64,000 nucleotides of DNA from Sapria himalayana (lineage: Eukaryota; Streptophyta; Magnoliopsida; Malpighiales; Rafflesiaceae), in NCBI GenBank assembly GCA_029783825.1, contig JAREIK010000506.1, forward strand, positions 1,871,002-1,935,001, in the 5' to 3' direction. The number at the start of each line of letters is the position of its first letter. Position 1 is the first letter of the stretch. The translations under genes and the position numbers were made by a program. A model generated the notes under the pieces. It did not search any database and was not told the origin of the DNA. It worked only from the letters and a program-made list of their open reading frames with translations. Shown here in pieces: positions 36,948 through 47,610 of the stretch.

Positions 36948-36959
36948 TGGTATCAGAGC
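36948..36959 (+). other. primer-binding site, initiator-tRNA-Met type
   Basis: TGGTATCAGAGC begins two bases after the 5' LTR. It is the standard complement of the 3' end of plant initiator methionine tRNA, used by most plant Copia elements to prime minus-strand DNA synthesis. Confidence 0.9.
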
Positions 36960-37019
36960 TTGGTTTGGGATTTTTCGATTAGGGTTTGAGATTATTCTAT
37001 ACAAGCAATATTCTGTGAA

Positions 37020-37800
37020 ATGGATGAAACCCTAAACACCACAATTGAGAAATTCAACGGCAGAAATGGGTTTAGTATGTGGCAGATTAAAATGCGAGCG
37101 CATTTGAAAAACTTCGATATTTGGAGTCCTCTAGTTCAAGGCTTCAGTCCACACATTGCTGGTGCTCTTGGAATAACCAAGGTTGAGGCTTGGAGACGTG
37201 AAGAGAAAGCACACTCCACCATTCTGTTGATCTTGTCGGATGAAGTCATTGCTGATGTAGCAGATGAGGAATCTGCTGCAGGACTGTGGCTCAAGCTTGA
37301 GTCTCTGTACATGACTAAATCATTGACGAACAAGCTTCTGTTGAAGAGAAGGTTGTTTACACTGAGGATGCAAAGGGAACCTCTTTGTAGAAGCATCTGG
37401 ATGACTTGAACAGCATCCTCATGGACCATAAATGTGTGGATGCTAAGGTGGATGATGAGGATGCTGCTCTTCTACTCTTGGTTTCTCTTCCTCCTTCCTA
37501 TGAAAATTTTGTTGAATCCCTCATTGTGGGAAAGGAGATCACACTAGAGGATGTTCGGGCTGCCCTACACTCCAGAGAGATGAGGCAGAAGGCAGCGGTT
37601 GAAAGACTTGAACAACATTCTGCTGGACTGGTGGTGACAAACAGGAGGCCACAACCTGTTCCATTCAAGAAGAAGGGAAATAAGATTTAGAAGAGGTCAA
37701 AGGAGGGTAACATTTTTCACTACTGTAAATAGAAAGGGCATTGGAAAACTGAGTGCCCGAAGAAGAGAGCAAGGCTGGAACAGCAAGGACAACCTAACCC
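37020..37800 (+). pseudogene. Copia gag (capsid/nucleocapsid), frameshifted
   Basis: Gag packages the element RNA in cytoplasmic particles. The start at 37020 opens MDETLNTTIEKFNGRNGFSM, typical of Copia gag. A capsid region follows with EESAAGLWLKLESLY and LTNKLLLKRRLFTLRM. The first frame (129 codons) is lost near 37372 by a small deletion. The following frame carries a TAG at 37388-37390, continues LNSILMDHKCVDAKVDDEDA, SLPPSYENFVESLI and ALHSREMRQKA, and stops again at 37688-37690. The zinc knuckle at about 37710-37760 is damaged. Its first cysteine position reads phenylalanine (FHYCK), it has an internal TAG, and only KGHWKTECP is normal. RNA packaging by this copy is therefore unlikely. 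Confidence 0.9.
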
Positions 37801-37816
37801 CCCACCTGCTGCAGCT

Positions 37817-40800
37817 GTGACTTTTTATGATCTTGATGATGGAGAAGACCTTGTGTTGGTAATCTCCACAATGATCGCAAGATCAGATTCTTGGATCCTA
37901 GATACTGGTGCTTCCTTCCATATAAGCACTCACTTGGAGTGGTTCAGCAAATATGACAAGAAGGAAGCTGGCCATGCTGTGGTGGGGAACAGCCAACCAT
38001 GTAAAGTGGTTGGAATCGGCACAGTCAGACTGAAAACTTGGGATGGCCGGATTGTCTCACTTTCAAATGTGAGATATGTCCCTGAGATGACAATGAAACT
38101 CATTTCTCTCGGTGTTCTGGATGATCAGGGATATTCATTCAGTGGTAGAGAGGGAACACTGAATGTTCACCGAGGAGATGATGTTGTACTGAAGGGGCAG
38201 AAAACTGGAACTCTATATACACTGATAGGTTCCACAGTGACAGGGGCTATTTCTGTCACATCCGGAGAGCCAACATGTGAAGATAAAGCTAAACTTACCA
38301 GACTGTGGCATATGTGGCTCACACATATGGGAGAGAAAGGTATGAAAATTCTCTCTGATCTTAATCTTCTTGTTGGTCATAGAGTCAGTTAATTAAATTT
38401 CTATGATCATTGTGTTTTTGGTAAGAAACATAGAACTAAGTTCGGTAAAGCCATACACTACACAAATAGTATTTTGGATTATATCCATGCTGACTGTTGG
38501 GGCCATTCCAGAGTCACATCTCTTGGGGGTGTTCGTTTTTATTTATGTTTAGTTGATGATTACTCCAGGATGTCATGGGTATTCATGATGAAACATAAAT
38601 CCGAGACTTTTATAAAGTTTAAGCAGTGGGTTAGCTTAGTAGAAAATCAAACACAAAAGAAGGTTAAACTGTTACGAACAGATAATGGTCTAGAATTATG
38701 TTCGTCTGAATTTGAGGAATTCTGTAAGGATAAAGGTATTGCGAGACACAAAACTGTTAGGGTCACTCCTCAGCAAAATGGCATTACTGAAAGAATAAAC
38801 CAAACTCTTCTGGAGAGAACTAGATGTATGCTCTCTCAATCAGGCTTATGCAAAGAGTTTTGGGCAGAAGCTGTTAATACAGCATGTCATCTGATAAACA
38901 GATCGTCACATGGTGGAATTAACTTTAAAATTCCATTTGAAGTGTGGACTGGTAAACCTACAGATTATTCCAATCTGAAGGTGTTTGGGTGTATCGCCTA
39001 CTATCATGTAAATGATGGTAAGCTTAAACCTCGAGCACGCATGGGAATATTTGTTGGTTATGGTGATGGAATCAAAGGATTCCCTATCTGGTCACCATCT
39101 GAAAAGAGAGTTATACTCTCTAGGAGTGTTACCTTCGACGAGAGTGTCATTCTGAAAAAAGTACCTAGTCCTATTCAGTTACCTGATGTTACTCAAGTTG
39201 AACTTATGGTGGAGCTAAAATCTGAATCTGTAGCTCCAGGAAGGATGCCTGTTGTTTCTAGACAAACGATAGCCAATCATGAAAATGATGCTAAATCTGT
39301 TATTGAACCTGATCCTGAAACTGCACCTGAAGAGTCTATTCCCTACTGTATTGCAAGGGATAGACAAAGGAGGGTGAATGCATGTCCTCCTCTGAGATTC
39401 AGCTTTGATGAGTTTGTAGGATTTGCCCTACCAGTTGCTGAAGAAATTGACATTCCTGAACCATCCTCCTTCAGGAATGCTGTTAAATGCCCTGAGTCTG
39501 AGTCATGGTTGGTTTCCATGAATGAACAAATTGAATCTCTTCATAAGAATGGTACCTGGATCATTGTACCTAAACCAAAGGTAAGAAAAATAGTGTCTTG
39601 CAAATGGATTATCAAGAAGAAAGAAGATGCCTCAATTGTTGGTGGTTTAAAGTTTAAGGCACGTCTAGTTGCAAGAGGGTTCAGTCAGAAAGAGGGTGTT
39701 GACTACAATGAGATATTCTCTCCTGTAGTTAGACATACCTCAATAAGAGTGCTTCTAGCATTAGTAGCACATCAGAATCTTGAACTTGAGCAACTAGATG
39801 TCAAAACTACTTTTCTTCATGGAGATCTCAATGAAGAGATCTTCATGAGCCAGCAAGAGGGTTTTGAGGTACCAGGCAAGGAAACCCATGTGTGCAAGCT
39901 TTTGAAGTCCCTTTATGGACTTAAGCAGTCTCTCCGTGAGTGGTACAAGAGATTTGACTATTTCATGACTAGTCATGAATACAGTAGGTGTGACCATGAC
40001 TGTTGTGTTTATTTCAAAAGGCACAAGGATGAGTCATATATCTACTTGCTATTGCATGTAGATGATATGCTTATTGCTGCCATAAATAAATCTGATATTC
40101 AGGAACTGAAAGATCTTCTCAGTTCTGAATTTGATATGAAAAATCTTGGAGGAGCAAAGCAAATTTTAGGTATGGAAATATTCAGAGATAGAATTAAAAG
40201 AAAATTATTTCTTTCATAGAAACAATATATTCAGAAACTTCTATCTAGATTTGGAATGGTTTCTTGTAAGCCTCTGTCCATACTATTTTCTTCTAACCTC
40301 CATCTGACATTAGAATGTTGTCCTCAATCTGAATCTGATAAGGAACAAATGTCTAAGGTTCCTTATTCTAGTGCTGTCGGAGCCTCATGTATCTTATGGT
40401 GTGCACCCGACCTGATATTGCTCATGCAGTAAGTACAATGAGTAGGTTTATGATAAACCCAGGTCAAGAGCACTAGAAAGCTGTTAAGAGGAAACTTAGG
40501 TACCTCAAAGGGACTTCTGATGTTGGTCTGATATTTGGTATTGAATCTGAACTCTTGCTGGCAGGATATTCTGATTTTGACTATGCAGGAGATGTTGACA
40601 GTAGACGGTCTATGATTGGTTATGTCTTCACTGTATGTGATTCTGTAGTTAACTGGAAAGCCACACTACAATCTTCTGTTACTTTATCTTCTACTGAAGT
40701 AGAGTATATGGCTCTGACTGAAGCTGCGAAGGAAGGGATATGGCTGAAAGGTTTTCTCAAGGACCTTGGTCTTTATGAAGAGGTTGCAATAGTCTTCTGT

Positions 40801-41016
40801 GACAACCTCAGTGCTATTTGTTTAGCAAAAGACCGAGTGCACCATGAGAGGAAAAAGCACATTGATGTGCGATATCATTTCCTTCGATCTGAGAAGAGGG
40901 TACAAGTAAAGAAGATAGCAACTTCTGATAATCCAGCTGACATGTTTACCAAACCTGTTAGTCTGAATAAGTTAAGACACTGTCTCGACTTAGTGAACAT
41001 ATCAAATCAGATGTAG
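37817..41016 (+). pseudogene. Copia pol: protease, integrase, RT, RNase H, interrupted
   Basis: Protease: WILDTGASFHIS (active site DTGAS at 37901-37915). GAG-pre-integrase: LWHMWLTHMGEKGMKIL. Integrase zinc finger: YDHCVFGKKH, with one expected cysteine lost, after a TAA at 38390-38392. Integrase core (frame from 38474): D7 in HADCWG, D70 in RTDNG and E106 in NGITERINQ, a complete D-D-35-E set. RT: LDVKTTFLHGDLNEEIFM, VCKLLKSLYGLKQ and the catalytic pair in LHVDDM (aspartates at 40061-40066). Breaks follow: a TAG at 40217-40219, a frameshift near 40380 within the SSAVGSLMYL-type block, and a TAG at 40474-40476. RNase H (40555-41016): DYAGDVDSRRS, LSSTEVEYMAL and HHERKKHIDVRYHFLR. Catalytic residues survive, so damage is mainly stops and shifts. 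Confidence 0.92.
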
Positions 41017-41073
41017 TTTTTTTTTGGACTAACTGTTTGTAGAGCGTCTCTCTATCTGCATGCAAAACAAATT

Positions 41074-41083
41074 AAGGTGGAGA
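41074..41083 (+). other. polypurine tract before the 3' LTR
   Basis: AAGGTGGAGA, in AATTAAGGTGGAGATTG, lies immediately 5' of the 3' LTR. This is the usual Copia plus-strand primer position. Confidence 0.85.
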
Positions 41084-41084
41084 T

Positions 41085-41641
41085 TGTTGTACATGTAATT
41101 TGTTTTTACTTAATAATCTGTTTTAATATTTTCATGTAAGTACAGGAAAGGAAATATTAAAATCCCGAGGATGTAGCAGTAGCACAATAATGGAGGTCAC
41201 GCTGTCCGGTCAACGGGCCGAAATTTTTGGAGCAGAGCCTGGCCCGTTTTATGATCCGACCCGTTTCGGTTAAATGAACCGGATGTTTATTTTTGTATAA
41301 AATGATTTGTATTTATTTTTTCGGGCAGCTGTTTTTGACCCAGTTGAACTATTTATCTTCGTTCTCCTCTCTCTCTGCGCGATTTCGTGACTGCCGAATC
41401 CTGCATACTGTAAGACGTTATTTCTTGGTTTTAATCTGTAACGCATAAGTGTTTTCTGGTGGAGGTAGCTAGTCGTACTGAGCGACTAGCGAACCACGTT
41501 ATTTGCTGTGTTGATTTCTCGTTTTGATTCTGTCGTGGATGCTTGTGGTTTGGGATATATATATATATATTGCTTGTTTCTGTGTTTTCTGTTGTTTTCT
41601 GTTCTTAATCTCACTACCCGTGGAAGCGCGATTGCCCAACA
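41085..41641 (+). repeat. 3' LTR of the Copia element
   Basis: Aligns throughout with the 5' LTR. By hand I count about 33 substitutions over roughly 540 positions (about 6%), a 2-bp difference in the CT run, and a shorter AT run (41555-41570). Ends TGTTG...CAACA, followed by the GGATT duplication. Confidence 0.95.
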
Positions 41642-41646
41642 GGATT

Positions 41647-43312
41647 AGCATGTAAAAAAATTTATAATTTTGACTTCATAAGTACAATACCCATGATGAT
41701 TATCATACCTAAATTTTATGGTTCAATATATTGGTTTATCTCATTCATCCTAGTTGGAAGAGCTATGAACCTCATAGTGTACCTCATAGTGTACCTATCA
41801 CTTTACACCATGCCAATCTCACCCAAACTTATCAATATCTAAAACTATAATTTAAGTTGAAAAAGCTATCACAATCAAGCGAGTTTAGTATAAATTTCCT
41901 AAATCTATCTCAACAAGAGAGGGGTATAAAATTCAAGCCACCCCAACTCTAGGGATTGACATAAATAATTCTTCTTTTGCTTGTTGTGGAATCCCTAGAG
42001 AGTGAAAATTATACCCCTAAGGTTGGTAGTTGTCATGGCATTTCTTGTTACATGATGGAGAAAGTGAAGAAATGAAGATTTCTTAGAAATTCTTATCTTC
42101 CACTTTTATATTCATACATTCTTTTCTTACTCTTAATAAGAAATCTTGGCTTTCATAATAAAGTTATAACTTTAACCTTCATACCTTCAATTTGAGGTCA
42201 TGGCTCTAAACAAATTATTTCAATTATGTTTTCTATCTTGATCTTTTTTTAATAAAAAATCACATCATTGAAAACAATCATGACTTGTGCCTATTCTCTT
42301 TATAACATAATATCAAAGTAATGTGAAATAGTCACGGCTTCATGCCTTTCTCCATTTATAGTCCATAGAGGGTCATGGTGATGGGAAATGGGTTTGGAGT
42401 GAAGACATCTCATATTATTATATACCAAGATATTGTATGGAGGTTGTGACATTGGAAAACAATCTATCTTGATATTTATTTGGCTACATGCTAAGAAATA
42501 GCCTCAACATTAAGATATTTCATATGTTGGTTATGGCCATGGCATTAGAAACTTGTCACGTACAAAAGTAACCATTCATAATCTTAAGTGTCTATATACA
42601 AGTCATGACTATGTCTTCCTTTGAGGATAAAAATCATGGTCTTGGAAATAGACATACTCGAATAATATCCTCTATAATATTTACTATCTCAAAATTGATG
42701 GCTTTGAATAATTGCTATTACTTTAGCATGAGTAGTTATGGCTCTGTAATTTTCTATAGCTCAAACGTCATGACTCTGTAAAATGGTCACGACTCTGATA
42801 TGAGACTACTAAACTATAAAAAGATAAAATTATGGTACTATGAAACTAGTCACAACCTTGACCACCAATGGAGTACTTGGTTGCTACAATGAAGAATTAA
42901 TATCGTAGTCATTTAAATTTTTCGTGCTAAGAATTAAGAATGTGTTGCATAATAGAAAAATTATGTTAATGAGTTGGTATGTTTGTGACATATAAAACTT
43001 CTCTGATCAATTAGGTAGAGTTTGGACAAGAATAGATTTTAAAACTATGTGAGACTCACTGATCTACCCTCTCGGCTAAACAGCTCCAAAAACTCAATGA
43101 TTTAATGACTAGTCATCAAAACTCACCGAAATACCAAAAATCATGAAATAATTACATATTAGCTTCATATCCATATCTACACATCATTATTAACCACAAA
43201 ATATTCTAGATTATTTTGTAATTTTGAGCACCAAACAAACTAACATATTAAAATAATTATTTGTCCTTGAGCAATTACTTTTCCCACCAAAAAAAAGAAA
43301 AAACAAACAAAA
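41647..43312 (+). repeat. LTR-like repeat R1, plus orientation, second part
   Basis: Resumes the R1 copy split by Copia. It has a TTGACTTCATAAGTACAATACC block (about 41680), a TCTCATTCATCCTAGTTGG block (about 41738) and an AGAGAGGGGTATAAAATTCAA block (about 41913). The TCATGACT zone spans 42100-42860, and the terminal ACTTGGTTGCTACAATGAAG to CACCAAACAAACTAAC block runs 42886-43245. The copy is then interrupted by a small hAT at 43321. Confidence 0.55.
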
Positions 43313-43320
43313 CATCCAAA

Positions 43321-43934
43321 TAGAGATGTCAACCGGGCCGACCCGGCCTGGCCCGGCACGAGGCACGGCATGGTTCAGCTGTGCCTGGGCCGGCCCGGCA
43401 TGGAATTTCCCGTGCCCGGGCTCGTGCTGTGCCCGACCACGGCACAATCGTGTCGTGCCGAGGCCAATCGGGCCTCGTGCCGTGCTTGGCCCGGAGACAC
43501 GGTACCGTGCTAATTTTTTTTTTTAAAAAAATTTGGGTTACTGGGCGCCGAAACCCTAATTTTTTTAAAAATTTGGGTTTCGGGCATGCCAATTCCTAAT
43601 TTTTTTAGAATTAGGGTTTCAGGCACGCCCAATCCCTAATTTTTGTTAGAATTAGGGTTTCGGGTGAGCCGAAACCCTAATTTTTTAAAATTAGGGTTCG
43701 GCGCGATGGGCACGCCGAAATCTTAATTTTTTTTTAATTTAGGGTTCGGCCCGACCGGGCCGAACCCGACGAATCGTGCCGTGGGCCCGTGCCTAGCTGA
43801 ACCCCTAAAAAACCATGCCGGGACAGGCACGACATGGTTACTGTTCCGTGTCATGCCTGGCCCGGCACGAAAGCCCGGTTGGGCCTGGAAAAAATGTGCC
43901 GGGCTAGCCCGGCATGGCCCGTTTGACACCTCTA
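43321..43934. mobile_element. non-autonomous hAT element, GC-rich, 614 bp
   Basis: Flanked by a perfect 8-bp duplication CATCCAAA (43313-43320 and 43935-43942). The ends are TAGAGATGTCAACCGGGCC and, complemented, TAGAGGTGTCAAACGGGCC, matching at 17 of 19. The outer parts are CCGGCCCGGCACG-type GC-rich subterminal sequence. The core is a series of AT/CCCTAA hairpins. No transposase: ORFs at 43326-43599 on both strands are low-complexity P/A/R-rich products of the GC repeats. Exact ends and duplication suggest it is among the younger insertions here. Confidence 0.92.
43551..43700. repeat. hairpin cluster with telobox-like AAACCCTAA words
   Basis: AAACCCTAA occurs at 43551-43559 and 43672-43680, and its complement TTAGGGTTT at 43611-43619 and 43652-43660. 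Partial copies lie at about 43691 and 43738. Each CCCTAATTTTT is followed by AAAATTAGGG-like sequence, so adjacent words can pair as short AT-looped hairpins, joined by CGGGC-GCC spacers of about 60 bp period. Confidence 0.8.
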
Positions 43935-43942
43935 CATCCAAA

Positions 43943-44689
43943 TAACTCAATTCAATTTCATATAATGGGTACATCATCACAATATGAGAACAAACAATAA
44001 GAATACAAATCATGGAAGTGATAGTGGTGGCAGATATGATTTTCACTAAGGATCATACCCCTAGAAAAGAAAATCTAACATCTAGTGCTCAAAAGGTGGA
44101 AGAGAAATGGGTGATCCTTCTAAATTTTTCCTCTATGTAGATAAATAACTAATATCTTAACCAACATGTTATACAGAGTCTCTTGTCATCACCCCATTGA
44201 ATTTATTGCAACCTCAAAGCTTTCCATCATATAATAAAAAATTATTTAATTTTCACTACATTTTCCTATTTCAACCATCCACTATCACTCCCTATATGTC
44301 ATTTCCTTCTCATTTATTATGTCTCTTTTCTCTTTGTTCTTTTCCAATCTACAACAACTATTTTATACATAATTTCATATAATTTGATGCTTCCTATCAA
44401 TCTAACATCTATGCATTTCACTCCTTCTTATAATTTGTAGAGATGGTATTCAAACTTTTCTTTTAATGTGACAAGTGCCATCTTTTTTATGAAGATGATT
44501 TTCTTACTTTGTATCATGCATTCAAAAAATTTCCACTACTATTGTGCATAGGAAATAATATATCTTATTAACTCTTCCTTTTTTTTGCTCTACATTCCAT
44601 TGAACATTTTCCAAAATATACACAATATCTATAAACAGACCATCATGTGTAGCTAAGTAATGCTCAATGTGAGCTAGCTCATCTTCATT
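43943..44689. other. unassigned, probable retroelement remnant
   Basis: No domain recognised. Composition and orientation are continuous with the minus-strand relic that follows, so it may be the C-terminal side of that extra ORF. Apparent ORFs (43723-44046 minus, 44197-44382 plus) have no recognisable motif. Confidence 0.3.
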
Positions 44690-45440
44690 GCACATCTTCT
44701 CTCATTTCATCTCTTATATGTTAACCATAATGAAGGGTGAGCCTTCTTCCCAAATTTTAGTGTGCACATCATCTTTAAACAATGGCTTTTTTACTTTTTT
44801 TGTCTTCTTCAATTTTCCTCTTCACATTCAATAATGTCAGTGGGGGACATTGATGAACACATTGCATCAACTTATTAATCCATAGAAACTCCTTCAATTA
44901 ATCATAGTAAAGTAATAAAATTGGGTAAATTAGTTATCCAAAAAATTCAATCTTGAGGAATTTGAGAATTAATTTCTCTAAAATCTTTCTCACATCAAAG
45001 TGATACCCAAAGAGAATGACATATAATAGTATTTCTCTCTCTAGAATAATCATATAAATATTTAGAGTGGGTAACAAAAATAAGCATATGAAATACAACT
45101 ATAATTTATTCATCTCTATGAGTTCTCTCCTCATCAAATATCCATATAAACTTATCAACGACACCCTCAATTTGTCTTTACCATTCATCAGAATCTTAGT
45201 AATAACTAGAAAATTAGTATCTCTATGGAGAGATTTGAAGTGCACACTATATTTTCACCCAGTGAATCCAAGCAACTTATTAATGATTTCCCTATCAAAT
45301 TGAATTTAAATCTCTCTCACACAATATGTTTTCTCTCGTATATCCTCCAAAGTTGCATAGAACTCCTTTACAACTAAGGTATCTCTTCATTTTCTTTGCA
45401 TAGTACTCCTTTACAACTAAGTAGGAATGAATTCATTGAA
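44690..45440 (-). pseudogene. Athila-type extra ORF relic (plant transposon protein domain)
   Basis: Read on the minus strand from about 45420 downward. VVKEFYATLEDIREKTYCVR and FDREIINKLLGF correspond to the LVREFYANL...FSxxAINxFLGL block of the putative plant transposon protein (Transposase_32-like) domain found in extra ORFs of Athila-type elements. Further down, LYFICLFLLPT (about 45100) and REILLYVILFGYHFDVRKIL (about 45030-44970) match its W-xFx-xxLLPTxH and RxxLLYAIL-G-xINVGxII blocks. Stops break it repeatedly. A 36-bp-scale local duplication at 45357-45421 repeats ACTCCTTTACAACTAAGG/T. The function of this domain is not known. Confidence 0.55.
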
Positions 45441-47208
45441 TTTTGTGTGCCATGACTTTAGATGATATTTTTGTGGTGATAGATATTTGTCTCTCCCCTT
45501 TTTCTTTATGGCTCATCTATGTAGCATTTTCTTTTGATGGTCTTCTTCATTTTATTGTAAAATCAACAAGGAATGAGGATTCAAGGTGGATCATCATGGC
45601 ATCACTAGTAAATTAGGATTTTTTTTTTTGCAAGAGATTTGAGTGTTATGTAATTATAGTCATGACATGATAGTTGAAGTTAATGACTCCATAAGTTTTT
45701 TTTCTTTTGTAAATGAAAAGTGTCATCTTTATAGAAAGAAATACATTCCAAGTGTAATCATTGCATCAAAGTCATGGTTTTCCCATATACCCCATGTTGT
45801 GCTTTTCCTTATATAACATGAAAGTCATGACTCTAAAAAAATTGCCATGACTTTGTCATTAATCTTATATGATATTTTTATTTCTTTAATACAAATGTCT
45901 TAGCTCTGAAAAACTATCATGACCTGTCATATAGTTTATGATGAGTATTTTTTTTCGGCAACACCAAACTTGCAAGTCTGAAAAACTTCCATGGCTTTGG
46001 AAAAATATTTTAATGATAGTTTCGATTTACTATTCTTTTATATGTGTGAGGGGGTGTGAGTATAATTATCTACATGCAAATAGTTCTTTATTTTATGTCC
46101 ATAGCTAGATATTCAAAATTCTTTTTTATCCTTCAAATTTTCTATTATCCACATAATCTATTTAGTGTGTTTTTTTATTTCCTTCTTCCTTATAGTTTTT
46201 GTAATAGTCATAGATGATGGAGGAATAATTGTTTCTATTCTCATATCCATGCAATCAAGTTGCATATTTCTTTCCATCTTTATTTTCTCTTTCGCCTTGA
46301 TATTATGAAAAGTTTCAGTTTTTTTTCAATTTGACAAGCACAAAATTCATCAATTTTCTCTTATTCAGCCACCAAAGCTTTATAATCTACCTCAATTTAT
46401 TTCTATTGAGTGGTCGATATTGTATATTTGAGTTTCTTAACATGATTTTCTATGTCATTCATTTCATGTTCTTCTTTGATATTTAATGCTATCTCTTCAA
46501 TATTTTATTTAAAATTTCCAACCATAATCATTTTTACCACAATAATATGTATTTCTAGTGGAACAATTTCTTTATACTTAAACTAATTTATGAATTCTTG
46601 TCTTTCTCTCTCTCTCTCTCTCTATTATATCATCCATTATTTTTTTGAGAATTGACATCTCTAAGCAATCCATCGAGTTTAGGTTTCCAATAAGATACTA
46701 AAAATGATTGAGATTCATAATATATCCTCTCCTAATGGCTTTCATATACCAAATCTTAATAACTATTTTCTTAATGATAATAGGATTAATAATTGTTGCC
46801 ATAAGGTTTGAAATAGAAGTCATTTTTTTAAGCATGATAAATCTCAAATTATTATAGGGCATACTTGCTCACTTGTATAATTTTCTTAAAATGTCTTGCA
46901 AATGCTTCATTATCCTTTGGTAGCTATTTAAAATAGTTTGCTAGGAAGTCTTGGCAAGATTGACTAGACATTATGATTATTTTATAGGTGGCTGGAAAAA
47001 AGAAAATGAGAAAAAAATGCAAGCAAATTCAAAAGACAACTATACACATTCAAGAAAGTTAATGTTATTTAGCTTTTAGATGTAAGAATTTTTATCAAAC
47101 TTAATGGTATCTAAACTACTAAAATAATTATTCTTTTATAAGAATAATTCCATCAACTCACATTAACAAACCAAACTAAAAATCTTTAATAACAATGTCA
47201 AAACCTTA
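45441..47208. other. unassigned minus-strand protein-like remnant and AT-rich DNA
   Basis: Several TCATGACTTT-type words (45660-45990) resemble the R1 motif zone. At 46480-46270 the minus strand reads a charged coil, EEHEMNDIENHVKKLKYTIS. At about 46960-46650 it reads DFLANYFK then NEAFARHFKKIIQ. These look like decayed coding sequence but I could not name a family. A CT run lies at 46599-46623. Confidence 0.3.
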
Positions 47209-47610
47209 TTGTGACTTCTTATGCTATCTCATTTTATTGGTTAGGAAATATTCCAAAATCTCATTAAAGAGAGTTTCTCATCAAGAGATCCATAAGTATA
47301 TGAGTCATATAAGTAGTATAATTGGCTTTGTCTAGATATCAATCACAAAAGGATTGTATTAGTAGTTTGACTATACAACAAAGAGACACCACCTCATTTT
47401 TAGTAAAATGAATACTGAGAGTGTTAGACAATCTTAGGACCATAGTGTATTTATTTAATCTATGTAATGCTATTAAGTCATTCAATATATATTATGTTGG
47501 ACATAGAACAAGGGTTGAGGTGTTGTACAATAATTCCTAGCTCTAATTACATGCAAGGTAGTTGCCACTATTGAACCCTTCCCAATAGTGATCTCCTCAT
47601 AACTAAATTT
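47209..47610 (+). repeat. LTR-like repeat R1, plus orientation, 5' part only
   Basis: TTGTGACTTCTTATGCTATCTCATTTTATTGGTTAGG-type start, then TATATTATGTTGGACATAGA (about 47489) and ACATGCAAGGTAGTTGCC (about 47550). It is truncated where pol sequence begins. AAAAATATCATTTTATAGTA (about 47628) and AAAAATATCATTTATAGTAA (about 47687) form a short direct repeat across the junction. Confidence 0.5.

Larger units (their letters stand above)
36373..41641 (+). mobile_element. structurally complete Ty1/Copia retrotransposon, coding defective
   Basis: A 5.27-kb element with two LTRs (573 and 557 bp), a primer-binding site, gag, pol in the order protease-integrase-RT-RNase H, and a polypurine tract. It is flanked by a perfect 5-bp duplication GGATT (36368-36372 and 41642-41646). 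Integrase lying before RT defines the Copia superfamily. The short gag with an EKFNGRNGFSMWQIKMRA opening suggests the Tork lineage, with moderate certainty. GC content is visibly higher than the surroundings. It inserted into an R1 copy whose halves rejoin across the duplication. Confidence 0.95.

Noticed and set aside
43329..43599. Overlapping proline-, alanine- and arginine-rich ORFs on both strands
   Set aside because: They are low-complexity products of GC-rich hAT subterminal repeats, inside an element with exact ends.
44197..45303. Plus ORFs of 61 and 78 codons (44197-44382, 45067-45303) as small genes
   Set aside because: The minus strand in part of this interval reads as a recognisable transposon-protein domain. 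The plus frames are antisense and lack any motif.
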